Assembly (NCBI GenBank): GCA_964385305.1
Contig: CAYLOP010000033.1
Span: 1-24,525 of the forward strand
Source of the DNA: CAYLOP01 sp964385305
GTDB taxonomy: Bacteria; Chloroflexota; Anaerolineae; Anaerolineales; E44-bin32
DNA: 24,525 nucleotides
Reading direction: 5' to 3'
The position numbers and the translations under genes were made by a program. This document shows, one piece after another, positions 8,008-13,854 of this stretch (within the stretch, counting starts at the first letter, position 1; each line of letters opens with the position of its first letter). Below the pieces are notes generated by a model. It was not told where the DNA came from. It did no database searches and was given only the letters and a program-made list of their open reading frames with translations.

Positions 8008-8862
8008 TCACTTGAAGAATGCAACGCCCAATGTGCCAGGGCCGGCGTGTGTCGTGATCGCTGCGCCGACTGGATAGAGGGGTATTTTCTCGATCCCTAG
8101 TTTTTGGCGGAACGCCGCAATCAGTTTCATCCCACGGTCATAGGCATCGGCGTGAATCACGCAGAGGTGCGCATCCTCCGGGGTTGAGAAATCCGCCATA
8201 ACCAGCTCGATGAGGCGTTCCATGGCACGATGGCGTGTGCGTACTTTCTCGAACGCATCGACTCTCCCGTCGACGACATGCAGGATGGGCTTGATCTGCA
8301 AAGCGCTCCCTAGAAGCGACGATGCGCCACCGATGCGTCCACCGCGGTGCAGGTACTCGAGTGTATCGACCAGGAAATAGGTGATGGCCCTGGGGATCAG
8401 CGCATGGATTCTCTTTTCGATCTCGTCTGCCTCCACGCCGGCTTCTGCCCAACTGACAGCGAGTTTAACCATCTCCGCGAGATTTCCGCCGATGACACGC
8501 GTATCGATGATACGGATGTCAGCGTTGGGGAAGGATTCCTCTTTCGCGGTTTGGACCGATCGGACTGTCCCGCTCACTTCGGTGGAGGGGTGGAGGCAGA
8601 TCACGATCTCAGCCTCCGAGAGGTATTTCTCGAGCGATTTCACCGCTTCACCCACGGGCGGAGCTGCGGTCTTGGGAAGCTCTTTCGTGCTCTTCAGACG
8701 TTGAAGGAAATCTGGATAGGAAAGTTCAAAGTCTTCAAGATAACTTTCCTGCCCAAAGATGATGATCTGCGGGATCACTTCCAGGTTGTGTGCTTGGATA
8801 TAGTCGGCTGGCAGGGTGGCGGTGGTATCGGTGAGTATGCGGACACTCGATGATTTTGTCAT
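8008..8862 (-). CDS. DegV family fatty-acid-binding protein
   Basis: This 284-residue protein matches DegV along its whole length. It has the N-terminal TDTTATLP (11-18), TAAPPVGE (65-72) at the usual TSQPS position, HPSTEVSGT (91-99) in the first lipid-binding loop, RGGRIGGASSLLGS (173-186), KPILHVVDGRV (191-201), and GPGTLGVAFF (274-283) at the end. Known DegV/FakB proteins hold a fatty acid and, with the kinase FakA, hand over acyl-phosphate for phospholipid synthesis. No fakA-like kinase is visible here, so the partner must be elsewhere if the system is complete. The ATG has a weak ribosome site (CGAGG) upstream. The following gene on the same strand is the PLP enzyme, with no evident functional link. 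Confidence 0.9.
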   Translation of the reverse strand: MTKSSSVRILTDTTATLPADYIQAHNLEVIPQIIIFGQESYLEDFELSYPDFLQRLKSTKELPKTAAPPVGEAVKSLEKYLSEAEIVICLHPSTEVSGTVRSVQTAKEESFPNADIRIIDTRVIGGNLAEMVKLAVSWAEAGVEADEIEKRIHALIPRAITYFLVDTLEYLHRGGRIGGASSLLGSALQIKPILHVVDGRVDAFEKVRTRHRAMERLIELVMADFSTPEDAHLCVIHADAYDRGMKLIAAFRQKLGIEKIPLYPVGAAITTHAGPGTLGVAFFK

Positions 8863-8903
8863 GTGGGACCTCGAAAAAAGCTGAAAGAGAGATTATCGGA
8901 TAA

Positions 8904-8932
8904 ATTATCAATAAGCTTTCATGATTTCATAA
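8904..8932 (-). promoter_or_regulatory. Possible promoter for degV
   Basis: On the minus strand TTATGA (8932-8927) and GATAAT (8909-8904) are 17 bases apart, about 41 bases before the degV start. The -35 match is poor, so the call is tentative. The remaining bases up to 9058 show no strong hairpin or other signal. Confidence 0.3.
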
Positions 8933-9058
8933 GTGTACGTCGTCACGCCGTGTGCATGTGTGGTGCGAATAAGGGATCTTTGAATCGAATACGTGATCTT
9001 CGCTCCCGTGTGGGATCAGCTCTCCTACTTGCATAGGCTCGTAAAGGCAAACAAACGC

Positions 9059-10183
9059 TCAATCAAGGTTTTGGCGTGTCTGCGCTCTCCCGCGTGCTCG
9101 CATCAGGGATAAAATCCGCGGCATTGCCGCGCTATAAAACCAATACAACGCTGGTCGATTCACGATATCCCAGGCGCCGATCGTTCGTAGGAGGCGTGCG
9201 CCAAAACCTTGTTTGAAGCGGTAAACGCCCCACATTGGCTCCTGAGGATCAAACCGGTTGGGCGCACCCCAGAAATCGTAGGTCACACAGCCAACATGAG
9301 CCGCCCAACGGATTGCCTCCCACTGGAGCAGATAGTTCGGCATCTTTTCCCTATGCTCGCGGCGCGACATGCCATACATGTAGAGCGCCGAACCAGCAAA
9401 TCGAAAGACGACAATTGCAGCAATGGGTTCTCCTTTCACCTCCGCGATGAAGGGCTGCGCCATGCCCGCTTGGATAAACGCGCCCCAGGCATCCTGGTAG
9501 TATTCGGGACGGCGGATAACGAACCCATCCCGCAGGGATGTCTCCGCATACATCTGGTAGAGCAAGTTCAGGTCACCCAGCTCCCCCAGTCTGACGGAAA
9601 CCCCACGTCGTGTCGCCAGATGCACATTGTAGCGGGTTTTTTGCCTCATGCCCGCCAACAAGGCCTCCTCAGGAAGTGTGAGATCCAGTGTGAGCGTGTT
9701 GCGGAATTGAATCTGCTCGGCAGATTCGCGCCAGCCGTGGGATGCCAGGTCTTCGGTCACCGATAGACCGACCGCGTCATCCTCCGCGTCCGGTTCCCCA
9801 GGGAGGCCATACCCGGTCGGCAAATCAGGATCGATCTTTAGAAAAATCGCACCATGTTCGGCTGCAAGGTCTGAGAGATCGGAGAGCACTTGCCGGCGGA
9901 GGTTTTCCTGAGTCCAATCGAGCACAGGTCCTCTTGGGCAGTAGAGAACACGAAGCCGCCGGCCGATGGGGTTTTGTGTCAGGCACCGGCTGAGTATTTG
10001 TGCGGCAGCTTGCGGGTCGCCGTTCTCATCCATCCAGGCGATGCGCTCTGCCCGCCACCCGTAGCGTTCCTTAAAATCGCCCCATTGCCAGGACTGGAGA
10101 ACGTGTCCCCCTGGCAAGGACGCGACCAGATCGTTCCAAGTTCTTAAGTCCGTAACGGATCTACGTTTCACTGGCTGGATCAC
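9059..10183 (-). CDS. FemAB-family aminoacyltransferase, second of a tandem pair
   Basis: This 374-residue protein has the double GNAT-like fold of FemAB/FemX enzymes. Seen in order are HVLQSWQWGDFKERYGW (27-43), the central KTRYNVHLATRRGV (182-195), the second-domain motif YLLQWEAIRWA (284-294), TYDFWGAPN (301-309) and WGVYRFKQGFGARL (318-331). Known relatives use aminoacyl-tRNA to add amino acids (often Gly, Ala or Ser) to the peptide side chain of lipid II, building the cross-bridge of peptidoglycan at the cytoplasmic membrane. The start is a GTG whose bases overlap the TGA of the upstream paralogue (GTGA, 10180-10183), implying translational coupling. It is about 45 residues longer than its neighbour, mainly through an acidic stretch near 118-145 and a basic tail. 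The amino acid added cannot be predicted. Confidence 0.86.
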   Translation of the reverse strand: MIQPVKRRSVTDLRTWNDLVASLPGGHVLQSWQWGDFKERYGWRAERIAWMDENGDPQAAAQILSRCLTQNPIGRRLRVLYCPRGPVLDWTQENLRRQVLSDLSDLAAEHGAIFLKIDPDLPTGYGLPGEPDAEDDAVGLSVTEDLASHGWRESAEQIQFRNTLTLDLTLPEEALLAGMRQKTRYNVHLATRRGVSVRLGELGDLNLLYQMYAETSLRDGFVIRRPEYYQDAWGAFIQAGMAQPFIAEVKGEPIAAIVVFRFAGSALYMYGMSRREHREKMPNYLLQWEAIRWAAHVGCVTYDFWGAPNRFDPQEPMWGVYRFKQGFGARLLRTIGAWDIVNRPALYWFYSAAMPRILSLMRARGRAQTRQNLD

Positions 10184-11169
10184 CTATTTCCGCGCGAGGT
10201 GAGTTGGCGATAAAGCCAATAGATTGGCGCGTTGTACGGCCGATCCCACGCGCCGATAGATCGGACGAGCTTCCCGCCAAAACCTCGCTTGAACCGGTAA
10301 ACGCCCCAGAGGCCATCCTTTCGTCCGGTGAATTGTGCTTCGAGCGTATCCAGGTCTTCATCCGGCACGCCCCACAGGTCATAGTGCGTGCAGCCGCGGG
10401 CGCGCGCCCACCGCATGGCTTCCCACTGGAGCAGGTACGTCGGCATACGATTGCGATGGCGTGCAGTTGAGGCGCCGTATAAGTACCAGGTGCGCGATCC
10501 ATGTGCAAAGACCATGATGGCTGCCAGGGGTATCCCATCGTATTCTGCGACGAAGATCTCGCACGCGCTCTGGGGGTGGAAGAGGTCGTAGGCCATGCGG
10601 TAATACGCGGGCACATGGACGCCGAAGCCATCACGCACGGCGGTCTCCTGCATCATTTGTCCAAATGCAGTCAAATCTTCCCAGGGGCGTACGATGACGC
10701 CTTTTCGCGTTGCAAGACGGATGTTGTAACGTGTCTTCTGGTGCATGCGTGCAAGGATCTCTTCTTCCGGCCCCTGAAGGTCTACGATGATGGTCCTGCG
10801 AGGTTGGACAGTATGCTGGCTGGGGGCGAATCCAGATGCCTGTAAATCGCGTGCAAAGGATGTATCGTCCTGAGCATCGGCTTCGACTTTGAGCGCAAAA
10901 GCCCCTTTTTCCCGGCATAGTGTGTCAAGTCGTGGCAGCAGGTTGGGCAGCCAGTCGCCGACGGGTCCCTTCGGAATATAAGCCAGCTTCAGGCCGAGCG
11001 GAAAGCGTCTGAAGAGCACCTGTGCCCCACAACCTTCATCCTGGATGGTTTCGACGTCCCATCCGTAGGCGGCTTTCAGCGCACCCCACGGCGCGGATTG
11101 AAGCAGGTGCGCATCGGGATGTTGGGCGAGGGTGGATTCCCATGCTGGGTTGACGTTCTTGGTGGTCAC
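10180..11169 (-). CDS. FemAB-family aminoacyltransferase, first of a tandem pair
   Basis: This 329-residue paralogue of the next gene shares the same motifs: HLLQSAPWGALKAAYGW (21-37), KTRYNIRLATRKGV (145-158), YLLQWEAMRWA (245-255), HYDLWGVPD (262-270) and WGVYRFKRGFGGKL (288-301). The two proteins probably arose by tandem duplication and may add successive residues of one bridge, as FemA and FemB do; this is inference. The start is a GTG. It is supported because the conserved region begins only 10-20 residues later and no other in-frame start lies nearby. A TATAAT (11181-11176) ends 6 bases before this GTG and there is no Shine-Dalgarno, so the message is probably leaderless. The gene runs divergently from the nuo operon. 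Confidence 0.86.
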   Translation of the reverse strand: MTTKNVNPAWESTLAQHPDAHLLQSAPWGALKAAYGWDVETIQDEGCGAQVLFRRFPLGLKLAYIPKGPVGDWLPNLLPRLDTLCREKGAFALKVEADAQDDTSFARDLQASGFAPSQHTVQPRRTIIVDLQGPEEEILARMHQKTRYNIRLATRKGVIVRPWEDLTAFGQMMQETAVRDGFGVHVPAYYRMAYDLFHPQSACEIFVAEYDGIPLAAIMVFAHGSRTWYLYGASTARHRNRMPTYLLQWEAMRWARARGCTHYDLWGVPDEDLDTLEAQFTGRKDGLWGVYRFKRGFGGKLVRSIGAWDRPYNAPIYWLYRQLTSRGNR

Positions 11170-11175
11170 GGCGGC

Positions 11176-11206
11176 ATTATACCATCGAGCTTAAAATTGC
11201 CTGTAA
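11176..11206 (-). promoter_or_regulatory. Promoter for the FemAB pair, leaderless transcript expected
   Basis: On the minus strand a perfect TATAAT occupies 11181-11176. TTACAG (11206-11201) is a possible -35 box, with a long 19-base spacer. The expected transcript start coincides with the GTG start codon at 11169, within one base. Confidence 0.5.
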
Positions 11207-11231
11207 GGGATGTTCGGCCGTACCGGACGCT

Positions 11232-11260
11232 TTGACGCAGATAACCTAACGTGATAAACT
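11232..11260 (+). promoter_or_regulatory. Sigma-70-type promoter of the nuo operon
   Basis: TTGACG (11232-11237) and TAAACT (11255-11260) are separated by 17 bases. The predicted transcript start is near 11267, which leaves a leader of about 64 bases before nuoA. That leader holds a terminator-like hairpin. The promoter lies in the divergent spacer shared with the FemAB pair. Confidence 0.7.
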
Positions 11261-11273
11261 TCGTCCCATCTGT

Positions 11274-11309
11274 CGCATTGGTAGGCTAAACTGCTACCTG
11301 CGATTTTTT
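11274..11309 (+). terminator. Terminator-like hairpin in the nuoA leader (possible attenuator)
   Basis: CGCA (11274-11277) and GGTAG (11280-11284) pair with CTACC (11294-11298) and TGCG (11299-11302). This gives 9 bp with a 2-base bulge and a 9-base loop. The stem is followed by A and then six T (11304-11309). It stands between the predicted promoter and the nuoA ribosome site, where a terminator would control read-through into the operon. Confidence 0.5.
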
Positions 11310-11330
11310 AAGTGGGTTAGAGGAGTATCC

Positions 11331-11687
11331 ATGATCAGTCCCTGGGTCTTTATAGGCCTCTTGCTGTTAGTGGGTTTTATCCTTCCGGGCGCAGCTATTT
11401 TTATCAATTGGATCCTCGCACCACGAAAACCCAATGCCATCAAAGAAACAACATACGAATGTGGCATCGAAACCGTGGGAGAATCATGGGTGCAGATTAA
11501 GGGGCAATATTACATCTTCGCCTTGATCTTTCTCGTTTTCGATATCGAAGCGGTGTTCCTCTTCCCGTGGGCTGTGGCCTACGACAAACTCCAGTTCTTT
11601 ATGGTCCTGGAAGGTGTTCTATTCATCATCATCCTTGCAACTGGTCTCGTCTACGCCTGGCGCAAAGGCGCTTTAGAGTGGTTCTAA
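11331..11687 (+). CDS. nuoA: NADH-quinone oxidoreductase subunit A
   Basis: This 118-residue membrane protein of complex I has three helices (about 6-30, 61-84 and 88-109). Diagnostic features are the quinone-site loop YECGIETVGESW (42-53, with the conserved Cys44) and FDIEAVFLFPWA (70-81), with the conserved acidic residues D71 and E73. It lies at the junction between the quinone chamber and the proton-pumping arm. The ATG is preceded by AGAGGAG at a proper distance. It is the first gene of the nuo run. The next gene is nuoH, 74 bases on, whereas nuoB, C and D would normally come between. Confidence 0.96.
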   Translation: MISPWVFIGLLLLVGFILPGAAIFINWILAPRKPNAIKETTYECGIETVGESWVQIKGQYYIFALIFLVFDIEAVFLFPWAVAYDKLQFFMVLEGVLFIIILATGLVYAWRKGALEWF

Positions 11688-11761
11688 AAGCACACCGGTA
11701 GGACCGCATTGCACGGTTGAGTATTTCAACCCATCGAAACATCGATTGTGGGGAGCTGGAT

Positions 11762-12964
11762 ATGCGTTTTGACTTTGGTGATCCTTTTGGCTGGTTTGGC
11801 CAGTTCCTGCGTACTCTATTCGAAGGGTGGGGCCTGGCGCCGGGCTTGGCCGGCTTCGTACTCAACTTGTTGGGTGCCGCGATCATGGGGATGGCTGCCC
11901 TTCTATCCACGTTCATCCTCATCTGGGCAGAACGCAAGATCATGGCACGCATTCAGGACCGCCTGGGGCCCAATCGGGTGGGACCGTTTGGGATTTTCCA
12001 AACGGTCGCCGACTTCTTGAAGTTGGTCACGAAGGAACTGATCACACCCCGCGGCGCAGATCGGATCCCCTATAATATCGCCCCACTTCTGGCAGTGATG
12101 TCGGTCGTCAGTCTTTGGGGTGTCATTCCTTTAGCACCGAATCTTCTCGGCGCTGACCTAAACGTTGGCGTGCTCTACGTCGTTTCTATAGGAGCCGTCG
12201 GGATGTTGGGCATACTCCTTGCCGGGATGTCTTCCAATAACAAATATGCCACACTTGGGGGTTTCCGCACCGTCGCTCAAATGGTTTCCTATGCCGTGCC
12301 GATGGTCCTTTCCCTACTCGTGCCCGTTTTGCTGGCTGGCTCGATGGGCATGCTCGAGATCACCAAGCAACAAAGCACGATCTGGTTCATCATACTTGCG
12401 CCCGTAGCGGCTTTGATTTTCTTTGTGAGTTCCATCGCGGAAGTTGGACGTGGTCCCTTTGACCTGCTAGAAGCTGAATCTGAGCTTGTGGCCGGGTTTC
12501 ATATCGAATACTCCGGGCTTCGTTTTGGGATGTTTTTCGTCGCGGAATTCTTGCATGCCTTCACGGTCTCTGCACTTACTGCCGTGCTCTTCCTGGGCGG
12601 CTGGCAGGGACCTGGTGCGGTGAGCTTCCCGATCCTTGGGCTGCTCTATTTCATACTAAAGACATCCATTGTGTATTTTGTGCTCATCTGGATTCGAGCC
12701 ACCCTTCCTCGCATCCGCATCGACCAGATGAATACGCTCAATTGGAAATTCATAACGCCACTGGCGCTTGCCAGTTTGATCACAACAGCCGTGATAGAGA
12801 AACTAGCCGTGCAGATGGGCCTCAACCGTTTTGCCCTTCACACAGCTGGAAACTTGGTTCTCATCGTACTGACCTTTGTAATCTTACGAGCCTATGCGCG
12901 TTCAAGGCGACGACTTGCGAAAGCAAATGCATCCGGCAGCGTAAAGGTGGTCCAACCTCTTTAG
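11762..12964 (+). CDS. nuoH: NADH-quinone oxidoreductase subunit H
   Basis: This 400-residue subunit anchors the hydrophilic arm and forms the quinone cavity. Family marks are WAERKIMARIQDRLGPNRVG (55-74), the loop VADFLKLVTKE (82-92) and the cavity loop EVGRGPFDLLEAESELVAG (227-245), leading into HIEYSGLRFG. The frame opens upstream at a TTG (11717). However, the ATG at 11762 with GGGGAG (11750-11755) six bases before it is the better start, and it gives the usual N-terminus. The protein is somewhat longer than E. coli NuoH (325 residues), mainly through the C-terminal basic tail (380-400) and the N-terminus. A functional NuoH needs NuoB and NuoD, which are not encoded in this window. Confidence 0.95.
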   Translation: MRFDFGDPFGWFGQFLRTLFEGWGLAPGLAGFVLNLLGAAIMGMAALLSTFILIWAERKIMARIQDRLGPNRVGPFGIFQTVADFLKLVTKELITPRGADRIPYNIAPLLAVMSVVSLWGVIPLAPNLLGADLNVGVLYVVSIGAVGMLGILLAGMSSNNKYATLGGFRTVAQMVSYAVPMVLSLLVPVLLAGSMGMLEITKQQSTIWFIILAPVAALIFFVSSIAEVGRGPFDLLEAESELVAGFHIEYSGLRFGMFFVAEFLHAFTVSALTAVLFLGGWQGPGAVSFPILGLLYFILKTSIVYFVLIWIRATLPRIRIDQMNTLNWKFITPLALASLITTAVIEKLAVQMGLNRFALHTAGNLVLIVLTFVILRAYARSRRRLAKANASGSVKVVQPL

Positions 12965-13002
12965 TTTCGGGCATTATTTCTTTTTTTGAGAGTGAGAGTC
13001 TC

Positions 13003-13533
13003 ATGAGCCTTTTCCAGTTGATCTTCCTTATCGCCGGCGCGATCACACTGCTTGCTGCATGCCTGGTTGTGTTAAGCCGTAATTTAGTGCACTCAGCCCT
13101 GTGGCTTATCTTAGCCCTGGCGGGCATCGCCGTGTTGTTTGTCCTTCTGAACGCCGGATTTCTCGCTGTTGTCCAAGTTGCGGTTTATATCGATGCCATC
13201 GCGATCCTGATCATTATCGTCGTAATGCTGACCCGGCATGTGATGAGTGCTACTGATTCGCAGGTGAACCGCAGGTGGTTTTTCGCAGCTCTGGTGGCCG
13301 TATTAATCTTGGGGGGATTGCTTGCGATTGTTCAACGCTTGCCATCCTCTGGACTTACGGCTGCGTCTCTCCCTGGGGAATCCGAAGCATTCCTGGAAGA
13401 TCTCGGGCAATCCCTCGTGGATGTCAATCGATACATCCTGCCTTTCGAAGTCGCCTCGGTATTGCTGCTGGCAGCTTTAATCGGCGCTCTGGTGATCGCC
13501 AGGCCTCCCAAGGAACCATCGGAGGAGGGGTAG
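13003..13533 (+). CDS. nuoJ: NADH-quinone oxidoreductase subunit J
   Basis: This 176-residue subunit has five predicted helices and the family segments SRNLVHSALWLIL (25-37), FLAVVQVAVYIDAIAIL (53-69) and YILPFEVASVLLLAALIGA (144-162). The frame is open further upstream inside nuoH. The ATG at 13003 matches the normal NuoJ N-terminus, although its ribosome site (GAGAG) is modest. Position 64 is Asp, where NuoJ/ND6 proteins have a conserved Gly at the TM3 pi-bulge (VY-x-G-AI). This is unusual for a helix thought to change shape during turnover. It lies 38 bases after nuoH and 2 bases before nuoK. Confidence 0.94.
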   Translation: MSLFQLIFLIAGAITLLAACLVVLSRNLVHSALWLILALAGIAVLFVLLNAGFLAVVQVAVYIDAIAILIIIVVMLTRHVMSATDSQVNRRWFFAALVAVLILGGLLAIVQRLPSSGLTAASLPGESEAFLEDLGQSLVDVNRYILPFEVASVLLLAALIGALVIARPPKEPSEEG

Positions 13534-13535
13534 GG

Positions 13536-13844
13536 ATGATTCCATTATCCTGGTATCTTGTCCTTTCGGCAGCGCTGTTTTGCGTCGGGCTCTATGGCGC
13601 ACTCGCCAGACGCAACGCCCTTGCAATCTTGATGGGCATAGAGTTGATGCTCAACGCCGTCAATCTAAACCTGGTCGCGTTCTGGCGCTATCTGACGCCC
13701 AATCTAGTGACCGGTCAGGTTTTCGCCCTGGTCGTTTTTGCGGTAGCTGCCGCAGAAGCGGCGGTTGGTTTGGCGCTCATCATCTCCATCTATCGAAGCC
13801 GCACAACCGTCGCCGTTGAAGAGATCGACATGATGAAGTGGTAG
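13536..13844 (+). CDS. nuoK: NADH-quinone oxidoreductase subunit K
   Basis: This 102-residue subunit has three helices. The two membrane glutamates needed for proton movement are present: E36 in MGIELMLNAVNL and E74 in AAAEAAVGLAL. The ATG follows GGAGGAGGGG (13521-13530) and lies 2 bases after the nuoJ stop, so translation is probably coupled. A longer open frame upstream is only overlap with nuoJ. The length is normal for NuoK. Confidence 0.96.
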   Translation: MIPLSWYLVLSAALFCVGLYGALARRNALAILMGIELMLNAVNLNLVAFWRYLTPNLVTGQVFALVVFAVAAAEAAVGLALIISIYRSRTTVAVEEIDMMKW

Positions 13845-13854
13845 ACGAGGTATC

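Noticed and set aside
8347..8853. 168-residue plus-strand frame inside degV
   Set aside because: It is antisense to a well-supported DegV gene, has no recognisable motif, and arises from high GC codon structure.
9209..9766. 185-residue plus-strand frame inside the FemAB gene
   Set aside because: It is a shadow of the minus-strand FemAB gene, with no domain and atypical composition.
11717..11761. TTG start giving a longer NuoH
   Set aside because: The ATG at 11762 has a ribosome site at good spacing, and the extra 15 residues have no family support.
12742..13002. Extended N-terminus for NuoJ inside nuoH
   Set aside because: The added residues are out-of-frame nuoH sequence. The ATG at 13003 gives the usual NuoJ N-terminus.
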